Below the pieces are notes generated by a model, which searched no databases, had not been told where the DNA came from, and was given only the letters and a program-made list of their open reading frames with translations. Of a stretch of 50,644 nt of DNA, positions 1 to 7,088 are shown piece by piece. The first letter of the stretch is position 1; the number at the start of each line of letters is the position of its first letter. This DNA is from an uncultured Demequina sp. (GTDB taxonomy: Bacteria > Actinomycetota > Actinomycetes > Actinomycetales > Demequinaceae): assembly GCA_937925595.1 (NCBI GenBank), contig CALALQ010000258.1, positions 1 through 50,644 on the forward strand, in the 5' to 3' direction. A program made the position numbers and the translations under genes.

Positions 1-304
1 TCCCGGCCGCGAGCTGCTGCGGGTCGAGTGCCGCGACGCGCTCCAGCTGCTCGCGCATCGTCGTCCCGGGTGGCACGATCTCGTTCGGCCGCCCGCCACC
101 GCCGTCGCTCCGCGCGGTCGCGCCCAGCGGCGACAGCGCCTCGAGGTCGCGGGTGCGCAGGTGCGGCAGCAGCACGCCGCGCAGCTCCGGCAGCGAACCG
201 CGCAGCACGTGGGCGATCAGGGCGATCGCGGAGGGCAGTGGCGAGATCACCGGGGCGATCACCGTGCCGTTCAGCTCCACGAGCGGCAGCCGCTGATAGG
301 CCAT
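1..304 (-). CDS. ArsR-like transcriptional regulator, N-terminal part (partial)
   Basis: This gene reads leftwards off the window edge; only its first 101 codons are present, starting from ATG at 304. The visible part has a hydrophobic SPLPSAIALI segment, then a proline-containing 'EIVPPGTTMREQLERVAALDP' type stretch. That order resembles the N-terminal domain of actinobacterial HTH regulators of the ArsR/DUF5937 type, which have a SPL..ELVASL motif and a later L..EL..V....P segment. The wing-helix DNA-binding part would lie outside the window. It is divergent from the histidine kinase at 347, with only 42 bp between the starts, so the two may share a control region. Family assignment is by resemblance only. 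Confidence 0.5.
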   Translation of the reverse strand, partial: MAYQRLPLVELNGTVIAPVISPLPSAIALIAHVLRGSLPELRGVLLPHLRTRDLEALSPLGATARSDGGGGRPNEIVPPGTTMREQLERVAALDPQQLAAG

Positions 305-346
305 CCCGGCAAAGGTAGCCCGGATCGTTGCTACCGTCGGCTGGAG

Positions 347-1060
347 ATGAGCACCCAGGCTGGATCGGCGGCTCGGCTGGCGGAGGAGCTGCAGGCCTCG
401 CGCACGCGGATCGTCGAGGCCGGGGACGAGGCGCGCCGGCGGATCGAGCGCGACCTGCACGACGGCGCGCAGCAGCGGCTCGTCACCGCGTCGATGCTGC
501 TGAAGATCGCGCTGCGGCGGGCCGACGACGACCTGCGCGAGGATCTCAAGCGGGTGGCGGACGAGCTCGACGTCGGGCTCTCCGAGCTGCGCGAGCTCGC
601 GCGCGGGATCCACCCGGCGGTGCTGACGACGAAGGGGCTGCGCGCCGCCGTCGACGCCCTGGCCGCACGCTCGGGCGTGCCCGTCGAGGTGCGCGGCGAG
701 CTGCCGGGCCGGTGCGCGCCGGCCGTCGAGCTCGCGCTGTACTTCACGGTCGCCGAGGCGCTCACCAACGTCGTCAAGTACGCGGAGGCGAGCGCGGTCG
801 TGGTGACGATCGAGGGCGACGAGCACCAGGCCGAGGTCGAGGTGCGCGACGACGGGCGCGGCGGCGCCGATCCCGCCGCCGGCACCGGGCTGCGCGGGCT
901 CGTCGACCGGCTCGGCGCGCTGCGCGGGCACCTGCACGTCGAGTCGCCGGCTGGGGGCGGGACGACGGTGCGGGCGGTCGTGCCCCGCGACCCGCACGAT
1001 CCTGCGGCCGACACGCACTGCGGGTGCTGCGCGGTCGGTCAGTGCCGCTGCGCGGCGTGA
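347..1060 (+). CDS. Short cytoplasmic sensor histidine kinase (HisKA_3/HATPase)
   Basis: The 237-aa product has the HisKA_3 dimerisation box R-I-E-R-D-L-H-D-G-A-Q-Q-R-L, whose His is the expected phosphorylation site. This is followed by a conserved ELARGIHPAVL segment, an N-box (EALTNVVKYAEA) and a G-box (DDGRGG...GTGLRGL). These are the hallmarks of NarL/DesK-type two-component kinases. No membrane segment or PAS/GAF sensor domain precedes the kinase core, so it is much shorter than usual and its input is unclear. The Cys-rich tail (CGCC...C) is unusual. ATG at 347 starts the homologous region; an upstream in-frame start at 161 would add low-complexity sequence. No response regulator is adjacent. 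The 3' end overlaps the convergent hydrolase gene by 22 bp. Confidence 0.85.
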   Translation: MSTQAGSAARLAEELQASRTRIVEAGDEARRRIERDLHDGAQQRLVTASMLLKIALRRADDDLREDLKRVADELDVGLSELRELARGIHPAVLTTKGLRAAVDALAARSGVPVEVRGELPGRCAPAVELALYFTVAEALTNVVKYAEASAVVVTIEGDEHQAEVEVRDDGRGGADPAAGTGLRGLVDRLGALRGHLHVESPAGGGTTVRAVVPRDPHDPAADTHCGCCAVGQCRCAA

Positions 1061-1836
1061 GCCAGGAGCGGCTCCGCCAGTCGCTCCGGCGCCTCCAGCG
1101 CGAGGTAGTGGCCCGTGCCGGGGATGACGGCGGCGGTCACGTCCGTGGCGACCTGGCGCAGCGTGTGCGCCGTGAACTCGCCTGAGCCGCCGCCGACGGC
1201 GAGCACGGGCATCGTGAGCTTGGGCATCGCCTTGAGCTCCTCGCCCTCGGTGAGCGCGGAGCGGTACAGCCCGGCGGCGCCGCTGAAGCCTTGCGGGCGG
1301 GCGTAGGCGGCGGCGAAGCGGTCGAGCTGCGCGTCGTCGAACGGGGTGATGGAGGCGAGAAGGCCCCGCTCCCGGCCGGTCAGCAGCAGCTCGGGGACGC
1401 CCGGGGCGGCGAGCACGCCGATGTGCCAGGCGGTGCTCACGAGCAGCTCGAAGCCGAACCCCGGCAGCGCCATCTCGATCGCCGTGTAGGTGGCGACGAG
1501 ATCGGGGCGCGCGGACGCGACGCGGAAGGTCGTCGCGCCGCTGATGTCCTGGCCGGCGAGGTGGACCGGGCCGACGTCCAGGTGCTCGATCAGCGCGATC
1601 AGGTCTCGGGCGGCCGTCGCGCTGTCGTGGTCGGGGGTCGCGGTCTGCGAGTCCCCGAACCCGCGCAGGTCGACGGCGAACACGCGGTGATGCTGCGCGA
1701 GCAGCGGGATCAGCGCGTGGAAGGTCCACCACGTCTCGGGGAAGCCGTGGACGAGGAGGACGGGCGCGCCGGTGGTCCCGGCCGACACGTAGTGCAGCTC
1801 GGTGCCGTTCACGGCGGCGCGGTGGTGGCGGAGCAT
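1039..1836 (-). CDS. Alpha/beta-fold hydrolase (epoxide hydrolase-like)
   Basis: The 265-aa protein has the alpha/beta-hydrolase oxyanion motif HGFPETWW, a GxGxS-like strand-turn (RGFGDS) and a nucleophile elbow G-Q-D-I-S-G. Aspartate, not serine, is at the nucleophile position, as in epoxide hydrolases and haloalkane dehalogenases. The catalytic His is likely in the C-terminal GTGHYLALEAPE segment. The substrate cannot be told from sequence. A GAGGG ribosome site precedes ATG at 1836. The gene is divergent from the MarR regulator at 1920, and its predicted promoter overlaps two identical 15-bp palindromes, so repression by that regulator is a reasonable inference. Confidence 0.85.
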   Translation of the reverse strand: MLRHHRAAVNGTELHYVSAGTTGAPVLLVHGFPETWWTFHALIPLLAQHHRVFAVDLRGFGDSQTATPDHDSATAARDLIALIEHLDVGPVHLAGQDISGATTFRVASARPDLVATYTAIEMALPGFGFELLVSTAWHIGVLAAPGVPELLLTGRERGLLASITPFDDAQLDRFAAAYARPQGFSGAAGLYRSALTEGEELKAMPKLTMPVLAVGGGSGEFTAHTLRQVATDVTAAVIPGTGHYLALEAPERLAEPLLAHAAQRH

Positions 1837-1854
1837 GGACCCTCTTTCCGAATT

Positions 1855-1869
1855 GACAACCAGGTTGTC
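1855..1869. promoter_or_regulatory. Operator palindrome 1 (GACAACCAGGTTGTC)
   Basis: This is a perfect 15-bp palindrome of two 7-bp arms around a central A. An identical copy lies 29 bp away (centre to centre), and both sit between the divergent hydrolase and MarR genes. Size, symmetry and position fit a MarR-family operator, and this copy would overlap the transcription start of the hydrolase gene. Confidence 0.75.
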
Positions 1870-1870
1870 G

Positions 1871-1900
1871 AGTCTAGCCCGTGGACAACCAGGTTGTCAA
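1871..1900 (-). promoter_or_regulatory. Predicted promoter of the hydrolase gene
   Basis: On the minus strand TTGACA (1900-1895) is followed, after an 18-bp spacer, by TAGACT (1876-1871). This is a good match to the housekeeping sigma consensus. Transcription would start near 1864, inside the first palindrome, leaving a short leader that carries the GAGGG site. Both palindromes therefore cover promoter elements. Confidence 0.6.
1884..1898. promoter_or_regulatory. Operator palindrome 2 (GACAACCAGGTTGTC)
   Basis: This is the second, identical copy of the 15-bp palindrome. It overlaps the -35 hexamer of the hydrolase promoter. It also lies just upstream of a possible -10 element TAGGCT (1907-1912) for the MarR gene, which would give a leaderless transcript beginning at the ATG at 1920. 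One regulator bound here could control both directions. Confidence 0.75.
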
Positions 1901-1919
1901 TCGGTGTAGGCTGCGGGCC

Positions 1920-2396
1920 ATGTCCCGCGGGGCCGAACTCGCGCAGCTGTTGCTCGGTGGTTTCCACGCGATGACGGACGAGGTGATCGCCGGCCTGGCC
2001 GAGCGCGGCCACCCGGGCGTACGCCCGGTGCACGAGTTCACGTTGCGCGCGATCGACGCGGGCGCCGACACGGCCTCCGAGCTGGGGCGGCGGCTGGGCG
2101 TGTCCAAGCAGGCGGCGGCGAAGACGATCGCCGCGGTCGAGCGGCTCGGCTACGTCGAGCTCGAGACGGATGCGGCGGACGCGCGCCGCAAGCGGATCGT
2201 CGTGACGGCGCGCGGGCGCGAGATGGTCGCGCTGGGGAGCGCGCTGTTCGACGAGGTGCGGGCCCGGTGGGCCGCCGAGGTGGGGGCGGCGGAGCTCGAC
2301 GCGCTGCAGACCGCGTTGCGCGCGCTGGTGCCGTTGCGGCCGCTCACCGCCGACGATCTCGCCCGCGACCCGGACCTCGCGGCGGGCTCGCCGTAG
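1920..2396 (+). CDS. MarR-family transcriptional regulator
   Basis: The 158-aa protein has the MarR winged-helix core: a DAGADTASELGRRLGVSKQ helix-turn-helix near residues 45-65, a second helix (AAAKTIAAVERLGYVEL) and a wing with the conserved D-A-R-R-K motif followed by ...VTARGREM. N- and C-terminal helices would form the dimer interface. ATG at 1920 is preferred to an in-frame ATG at 1881, because 1881 lies inside the operator palindrome and would add residues foreign to the family. It is divergent from the hydrolase and probably autoregulated through the paired operators. The ligand is unknown. Confidence 0.88.
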   Translation: MSRGAELAQLLLGGFHAMTDEVIAGLAERGHPGVRPVHEFTLRAIDAGADTASELGRRLGVSKQAAAKTIAAVERLGYVELETDAADARRKRIVVTARGREMVALGSALFDEVRARWAAEVGAAELDALQTALRALVPLRPLTADDLARDPDLAAGSP

Positions 2397-2425
2397 GGCT
2401 GCCCAGTTCGCGCGGTGGGCGGCGT

Positions 2426-2449
2426 GCGGCGCCCCCGCGGGGGCGCCGC
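2426..2449. terminator. Bidirectional terminator-like palindrome
   Basis: This is a perfect 24-bp GC-only palindrome (12-bp arms) between the convergent MarR and reductase genes. It has no T-tract, which is common for actinobacterial terminators. The rest of the 135-bp interval holds nothing recognisable. Confidence 0.6.
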
Positions 2450-2531
2450 CGTACCCCGCGGGCATGGTCGGCGCACGAACCTAGAAACCGCGGGGCCGGA
2501 TTTCGCGTCGGCCTCCCCCGCTGGGGTGAGC

Positions 2532-3119
2532 CTAGGCCGGGCGGCGCACGCGGTAGCGCAGGTGGAGCACCCGGTCGCCGCGGATCACGATGTGCGGGTC
2601 CTCCAGCAGGTGCTGGGCGTCGACCGCGCCGAAGAACCGCTTGCCTGACCCGAGCACGACGGGCGCGACGTCCATCCCGACCTCGTCGACCAGGCCCGCG
2701 GCGAACATCTGGCCGCCGACGTCGCCGGCCGCGACCTCGACGGTGCGGTCGCCCGCGAGCTCCTGCGCCTTGGCCATCGCCGCCTCGATGCCGTCGACGA
2801 AGTGGAACGGCGCCGTCGGGTCCCAGCCCTCGGGCGGCGGCCGGTGCGTCACGACCATCACGTGGTCGATGCCGGAGGGCGGCTCGCCGCCCCATCCGTC
2901 CGTGAGGTCGAAGACGTGGCGGCCGGCGATCGTCACGCCGATCTCGTCCCAGTACGCCCGCGTGTGGTCGTACGACGCCTGCGACACCTTCACGTACCCC
3001 GCGTCGTCGAGCGGGACGTCGCCGTTGGTCAGCCAGTCGAACAGCGGGCCGGGCTGGTCGTGCTCGTCGGCGATGAACCCGTCCACCGACACCGTGCTGT
3101 ACAGGACCACTTTGCCCAT
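2532..3119 (-). CDS. Dihydrofolate reductase family protein (RibD C-terminal fold)
   Basis: The 195-aa protein starts with the family signature VVLYSTVSVDGFIAD, has a central segment with GR.VFDLTDGWGG, and ends with VAAGDVGGQMFAAGLVDEV and PVVLGSGKRFF. These mark the RibD-C/DHFR-like NADPH-binding reductases annotated as 'dihydrofolate reductase family protein'. Most members have no proven substrate, and this one need not reduce dihydrofolate. AAGGAG lies 9 bases upstream of ATG at 3119. The AraC-type regulator gene lies 73 bp upstream on the same strand, so they may be co-transcribed. A 13-bp palindrome (GGCCGGTCCGGCC, 3166-3178) lies between them. Confidence 0.85.
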   Translation of the reverse strand: MGKVVLYSTVSVDGFIADEHDQPGPLFDWLTNGDVPLDDAGYVKVSQASYDHTRAYWDEIGVTIAGRHVFDLTDGWGGEPPSGIDHVMVVTHRPPPEGWDPTAPFHFVDGIEAAMAKAQELAGDRTVEVAAGDVGGQMFAAGLVDEVGMDVAPVVLGSGKRFFGAVDAQHLLEDPHIVIRGDRVLHLRYRVRRPA

Positions 3120-3192
3120 CGACGCGCTCCTTTCGGCTCTGCTCGGGAAGCGCCCATCCTGACGTGGCCGGTCCGGCCCGTCTTGTAGAAAA

Positions 3193-4044
3193 TCAATCGG
3201 CGGGGAGCGGTCCCACTCCGAGCACGTGACCCGGGTGTTCGCTTTGGAAGCGCCGCCGGAGGTCGAGGTACCGGGTCGGCGTGAGGCCGGTGAAGGTGCG
3301 GAAGTCGTGGCCGAAGTGGGCCTGGTCGAAGTAGCCGGCGTGGGCCGCGAGCTCCGCCCAGTCGACCGGTTCGGCGGCGTCGATCGCGAGCACGGTGGCG
3401 GTGAAGCGGTACGTGCGCGCGAGCCGCTTCGGCGTGATCCCCACGATCTGCTTGAACCGCTGCGCGAGATGCGTGCTGCTGACGCCGGCCGCGTCGGTCA
3501 AGGCGCTGATCGCGACCGCGCCGGTGCTCGCCGCGATCACGCCGCTCGTGTGCTTGACCAGCCCCAGCCCGTCGGTCTCGGTGAGCCGCCGCATCAGCTC
3601 GTGCTCGAGCACCGTCAGGATTCCCTGCGGGTTGGGGGCGTCGACCAGCCGCTCCTGCAGCTCGGCGACGGCGGCGCGACCCCACACGGTTTCGAGCGTC
3701 ACGGGCCGGTCACGCAGCTCGCTCGCGGGCATCGGCAGGAACGCCGCGGGGCCGTAGGGCTTGAAGTGCACGCCGACCGACTTCGTGTGGCGCGGATACC
3801 CGAACTCGAGCGCGCGTGTCGGCGTCGTGAGCACGAGCCCGTCCGCGTAGTCGGACGCTTGCGCCTCGCCGCTGGCGCGGACGCGGAACGGCGCGCCGAG
3901 GTTGACGATCAGCAGCGCCCCGGACATCGGCGGCAGTCGCAACCGCGGATAGGGCGGCGCGCCCTCCAGGTAGTAGAGGTCGTCGATCAGCCCGTCCAGC
4001 GGCGGTCCCGGCACTCTCGACACGTACTCCACGCCGCACAGCAT
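3193..4044 (-). CDS. AraC-family helix-turn-helix regulator
   Basis: The 283-aa protein has an N-terminal sensing region of the type seen in DUF6597-containing regulators (DLYYLEG..PY.R..LPP, VGVHFKPYGPAAFL). A C-terminal AraC DNA-binding domain occupies residues of about 175-265: the first helix-turn-helix is ISALTDAAGVSSTHLAQRFKQ and the second WAELAAHAGYFDQAHFGHDF, followed by the signature FTGLTPTRYL. It probably controls the downstream reductase gene and itself. A 16-bp inverted repeat lies just upstream of its start. The effector molecule is unknown. Confidence 0.87.
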   Translation of the reverse strand: MLCGVEYVSRVPGPPLDGLIDDLYYLEGAPPYPRLRLPPMSGALLIVNLGAPFRVRASGEAQASDYADGLVLTTPTRALEFGYPRHTKSVGVHFKPYGPAAFLPMPASELRDRPVTLETVWGRAAVAELQERLVDAPNPQGILTVLEHELMRRLTETDGLGLVKHTSGVIAASTGAVAISALTDAAGVSSTHLAQRFKQIVGITPKRLARTYRFTATVLAIDAAEPVDWAELAAHAGYFDQAHFGHDFRTFTGLTPTRYLDLRRRFQSEHPGHVLGVGPLPAD

Positions 4045-4056
4045 CCCCGATGCGCG

Positions 4057-4105
4057 CGCGAGCGTTCACTAACTCACCTCTACGGGGGCTTAGTGAACGC
4101 TCGCG
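4057..4105. repeat. 16-bp inverted repeat upstream of the AraC-type gene
   Basis: Perfect arms at 4057-4072 and 4090-4105 (core GCGAGCGTTCACTAA and its complement) are separated by 17 bp. The right arm of the repeat is 13-61 bp upstream of the regulator's ATG at 4044, where promoter elements would lie. This suggests an operator for autoregulation rather than a terminator, since no gene ends here. Confidence 0.55.
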
Positions 4106-4163
4106 TGGCACAGCGAGGTGTCAGGGCGCTCACGCAGCCCGGGGACCGCCGTCGAGAACACAG

Positions 4164-4187
4164 AAAGGCCCGCCGGAGCGGGCCTTT
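4164..4187 (-). terminator. tRNA-type intrinsic terminator left of element A
   Basis: A 10-bp stem (AAAGGCCCGC with GCGGGCCTTT) closes a CGGA loop, 7 bp beyond the end of the tRNA-derived repeat. It is placed where the terminator of the original minus-strand tRNA-Val gene should be, and would belong to the chromosome, not the element. Confidence 0.75.
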
Positions 4188-4194
4188 CGAAGAG

Positions 4195-4236
4195 TGGGCG
4201 CGGCGGGTTTCGAACCTGCGACCTCTCGCGTGTGAA
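4195..4236 (-). repeat. Attachment site, left copy: 3' part of tRNA-Val(CAC)
   Basis: These 42 bp are identical to 14713-14754. Read on the minus strand they fit tRNA positions 32-73: TTCACAC anticodon loop (anticodon CAC), 3' strand of the anticodon stem, variable loop AGGTC, T-arm with GGTTCGAAACC, acceptor 3' strand CGCGCCC and discriminator A. One T-stem pair (51-63) is A-C. The matching 5' half is absent: the sequence beyond the repeat is the end of the integrase gene. This is therefore the displaced 3' end left by integration. Confidence 0.8.
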
Positions 4237-4257
4237 GTGCCCCTAGCGGGCTTCCGG

Positions 4258-5541
4258 CTACATGGCTGCGCTGCGCTTTGCCGCCAGAGAGCGGACCTCC
4301 GCACCGTCTGAGGTTGCCGCCTGCTGTTGGCTGCTGCCGTCTGTTGCTCGCACGGTGTTACACGGCGCTGAGCTGTCCCCGTACATCGTCTCCAAGCGGG
4401 ATGAGCGGGCAGCCGAGCGGTTGGCGCTTTCGTACGCGTGGACGTAGACGCGGGCGGTGATCGTCACGTCTCGGTGCCCCAACCGAGCGCTGACTTCCTC
4501 CAAGTCCCAGCCCGCCGCAATCAGCGCGGAGCCGTGGCTGTGGCGCAAGCTGTGGAACGTGGGCGCGTGCTTGACGATCTGGCCGTCCCGCTCTTCCTTG
4601 CCGAGCTTGGCCGCCTTGACGGCACGGGCCATGACGCGCCCGCCGATGTTGCGATGGTCGTAGCCGTCGCCTGCTCTGCTGGCGAACACGTAGTCGTGAT
4701 CGGTCGAGTGGCGCGAGGCGAGCTTGTGCGCCTTGAGCGCCGTGCAGAGCGACGGCGGGATCTCGATGGTCCTGCGTGAGCGCTTGGTCTTCAGCTCCAC
4801 GTACTCGCCCCTGCGGTCGAGCTGGTGGCTGATGTGCACCGTGGCCCTGTCGAAGTCGAGCGCGTGCCAGCGCAGCCCGAGCACTTCTCCCAGCCGCGCG
4901 CCCGTTGAGGCGGCGAAGCGGAAGAGCAGGCGGTACTGCTCGTCAACGCTGGTCAGTAGCCGCTCAAGCTCGTCTGCGGAGAGGATGCGCTTCTCGCGCT
5001 CGTCCGCCTTAGGGCGCTCGTCCCGGTCGAGCTGGCGCACGGGATTCTGCCCTGCCCATCCGAGGTGACGTGAGGCGTGATCGAAGATCCGACCGAGCAC
5101 GGTCATCTGGCCCTTGATGGTCCAGCCCTTCATGCCTTTGGCTTCCTGCTCGCTCACGAACTTGGCGACCGAGGACACGCCGATGTCATCGAGCTTGATG
5201 CGCCCGTACTTCTCGCGGAGGTGCTTCAACGATGCGCTGTAGGCGCTCTGCGTGTTCGGCCGTAGCTTGAGCGCCTTGTCCGTCCACCATGCGTCGGCCG
5301 CCTCGTTGAACCGCAGGTTGGGCTGCGGGCGCACCTTCTCCCCGCGCGCCTTGCGTCCGGCCAGATCGTCACGGCGGGCACGGGCTGCGCGGATACCGCC
5401 GTCCACCTTCTCCCAGCGCTGCTTGCCGTCTGAGTCTCGGTAGACGATCTCCAGCACCGTCTGACCGTCAGCCGTCACGCGGCTGTAGATGCCTCGCTCA
5501 ACGCGCGTGCGCTTTGCGCCCGTAGGCTGCTTCTTGCTCAT
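4258..5541 (-). CDS. int: Tyrosine recombinase/integrase of element A
   Basis: The 427-aa site-specific recombinase would integrate and excise the element at tRNA-Val. It has an N-terminal arm-binding-like region, a SAM-like core-binding domain (RFNEAADAWWTD..., residues of about 85-185) and a C-terminal catalytic domain. The catalytic residues are visible: Arg in STGARLGEVLGLRW, His-x-x-Arg in FHSLRHSHGS, a further His in ARLGHRDVTIT and the Tyr nucleophile in ARVYVHAYE. ATG at 5541 has AGGAG 11 bases upstream; an in-frame ATG at 5595 adds an Arg-rich lead with no support. The stop lies 22 bp from the att repeat, the usual layout for tRNA-targeting elements. Confidence 0.95.
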   Translation of the reverse strand: MSKKQPTGAKRTRVERGIYSRVTADGQTVLEIVYRDSDGKQRWEKVDGGIRAARARRDDLAGRKARGEKVRPQPNLRFNEAADAWWTDKALKLRPNTQSAYSASLKHLREKYGRIKLDDIGVSSVAKFVSEQEAKGMKGWTIKGQMTVLGRIFDHASRHLGWAGQNPVRQLDRDERPKADEREKRILSADELERLLTSVDEQYRLLFRFAASTGARLGEVLGLRWHALDFDRATVHISHQLDRRGEYVELKTKRSRRTIEIPPSLCTALKAHKLASRHSTDHDYVFASRAGDGYDHRNIGGRVMARAVKAAKLGKEERDGQIVKHAPTFHSLRHSHGSALIAAGWDLEEVSARLGHRDVTITARVYVHAYESANRSAARSSRLETMYGDSSAPCNTVRATDGSSQQQAATSDGAEVRSLAAKRSAAM

Positions 5542-5727
5542 GGAGTTACGGCTCCTTGGGCCACGCCCCCGGACGCGCCAACGTCGCGGGGGCACTTTGT
5601 GATGAGGCCCGAGCGTACAGCGAGTGCCGCCGAATTAAAAGACCTCTCGCTACAGCGGCGAGCGACACTTCCGCAATCCACCGCGCAGAGCCGAGAATGA
5701 AGGGTCATGTAACAGTTTGCGAGCAGG

Positions 5728-6003
5728 TCAGAGGGCTGGCCCGTGAGCTTGAGAAGCCCGCCAGGCGTCGAGATCTGCTCGCCGAAAGAAGAGCTTGGCT
5801 CCTGGCGCGTTCTGAGAGAACGGAATCTGCCGAGCAGACGAGAGCTTGTGCAGCGCGTTGACCGTGATGCCCAGATAGGCCGACGCCTCGCGCGTGCTCA
5901 TCCACTCGTCGGGCGCGGCGGACACGCCCATGCGCGCGATGACGAGATCAGCCACGCGTGCGGCGATCCGCTCCACGTCGGCGTCATCGAGCGCGACGTG
6001 CAC
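5728..6003 (-). CDS. Excisionase-like helix-turn-helix protein
   Basis: This 91-aa protein ends in a MerR/HTH_17-type domain: WMSTREASAYLGITVNALHKL forms the helix-turn-helix and FFRRADLDAWRAS is the conserved end of the 'DNA-binding protein, excisionase family' fold. It lies between the integrase and the rest of the operon, the normal place for a directionality factor (Xis). The start is GTG at 6003, with GAGGG inside the preceding gene and only 2 bp after that gene's stop. The 186 bp between it and the integrase start hold no gene. Confidence 0.8.
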   Translation of the reverse strand: MHVALDDADVERIAARVADLVIARMGVSAAPDEWMSTREASAYLGITVNALHKLSSARQIPFSQNAPGAKLFFRRADLDAWRASQAHGPAL

Positions 6004-6005
6004 TG

Positions 6006-6437
6006 CTAGCGCCCTCGCCGCCGAGCGTGGAGCTTGTCCAGGAACGTCCGATCTCGCTGGCGCGCAGCGAGTCGCTCTCCGGCTTCAGCCGAGATCTTCT
6101 TGGAGGTGTCGCGGGCGAGGTCCAGGCGCATGTCCTCGCGGTCGAGCGTACGGGAGTAGTCGTTCTCCATTCGCGTGAGCAGATCCACGACGATGCCGTT
6201 GGAGCCGGAATCCTCTCGGCCTTCCTGGCGGTCGAGATCTCCCAGTGCGCAAAGCGTGAGCAAGCGGGCCGTGCTGGGCAGCATCGCGCTCAAGACGGCA
6301 TCGGCACGATTGACGCTGCCGTCGGTCACCATGCTCCGCAGCTCGGCCACGACGGCGCTGAGCAGTTCGGCAGCGTCGGGCACGCCGAGCGCAGCCAACT
6401 CTGCACGGCGGACGAGATCTCGCTCTCGGCGTGTCAC
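6006..6437 (-). CDS. Hypothetical protein, element A core operon
   Basis: I do not recognise this 143-aa protein. It is helical and highly charged, with heptad-like stretches (ELLSAVVAELRSMV; DREDMRLDLARDTSKKISAEAGERLAARQRDRTFLDKL), suggesting a coiled-coil or small adaptor. GTG at 6437 is chosen: GGAGGG lies upstream and the codon overlaps the stop of the preceding small gene as GTGA. A longer in-frame start at 6545 would add an Arg-rich lead. It is followed after 2 bp by the excisionase-like gene, so both are surely co-translated. Confidence 0.65.
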   Translation of the reverse strand: MTRRERDLVRRAELAALGVPDAAELLSAVVAELRSMVTDGSVNRADAVLSAMLPSTARLLTLCALGDLDRQEGREDSGSNGIVVDLLTRMENDYSRTLDREDMRLDLARDTSKKISAEAGERLAARQRDRTFLDKLHARRRGR

Positions 6438-6580
6438 GCGGTCGCCCTCCGCTGAGCGCCAGCGGCGCGGGCAGAACGTGCCCAGCGGATGAGCTGCCCA
6501 GCGCCGCCGCCGAGAAGCCAGCCTCCGAGAGCTGCGAGCACGCACGCGGTCACGCCGTCATCCCCACCGTGGAAGTCCAT
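6434..6580 (-). CDS. Small membrane protein (48 aa)
   Basis: The short ORF begins at ATG 6580. It has one hydrophobic glycine-rich segment (VTACVLAALGGWLLGGGAGQLI) followed by an Arg-rich tail, so a single-span membrane protein with the tail inside is likely. It starts 13 bp after the preceding gene and ends in a GTGA overlap with the next, so it fits the coupled operon. No strong ribosome site is seen. It could also be translated only by coupling. Function unknown. Confidence 0.45.
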   Translation of the reverse strand: MDFHGGDDGVTACVLAALGGWLLGGGAGQLIRWARSARAAGAQRRATA

Positions 6581-6593
6581 AACACGCGAGGCA

Positions 6594-7088
6594 TCAGCGC
6601 CGACCTCCCAGCGCGCGCTTGGCGTCGGCCAGGCGGTCGGCAGCCGGGCGCTGCTGGCGCTCGCTGTGGCGTGTGTCGCCCGTGTGCTGCGTGCGCATGG
6701 TCGTGGCTGCCAGCGCCGCCTTGACGTTCTCGACGCGCGCGGGCAACGTGTCCTCAAACGCTCGTCCGCGCTGATCGGACAGGGCCACGGTGCCGCTGGT
6801 CATCTCGCCGATGCCGGCCGCGATGGCGTCCTTGAGCGCGTGCAGCTCGTCGCGGTCGTGCTCGGTCATGGACTGCTCGCGCTCGACGGCCACGGTCCAG
6901 TAGCGCGTGACTGCATCGCGCAGCGCCAACAGCGCGTCGAGATCGCGGGCACGGATCGCGCGCTGGACTTCCGCCAGCTCCGGCAGCGTCGGCGTGGCGG
7001 TTGCGGTGTTCGTGTCGGTCAGCGCCACCATGACCGATGGGCGCGGCGCGGACTTGACGCCACGGATGCCGTTGCGGTTCCACTGCAT
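6594..7088 (-). CDS. Hypothetical protein, element A core operon
   Basis: This 164-aa protein is not recognised. Its middle (LPELAEVQRAIRARDLDALLALRDAV...EHDRDELHALKDAIAAG) is predicted helical; the N-terminus carries a Ser/Thr/Ala-rich linker and the C-terminus is rich in Arg and Gln. ATG at 7088 overlaps the stop of the previous gene (TGATG), so translation is coupled. A longer in-frame ORF to 7475 runs antisense-like through the upstream gene and is rejected. Confidence 0.65.
   Translation of the reverse strand: MQWNRNGIRGVKSAPRPSVMVALTDTNTATATPTLPELAEVQRAIRARDLDALLALRDAVTRYWTVAVEREQSMTEHDRDELHALKDAIAAGIGEMTSGTVALSDQRGRAFEDTLPARVENVKAALAATTMRTQHTGDTRHSERQQRPAADRLADAKRALGGRR

Noticed and set aside
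161..346. Upstream extension of the histidine kinase
   Set aside because: It would overlap the divergent regulator and adds low-complexity residues; ATG at 347 fits the family.
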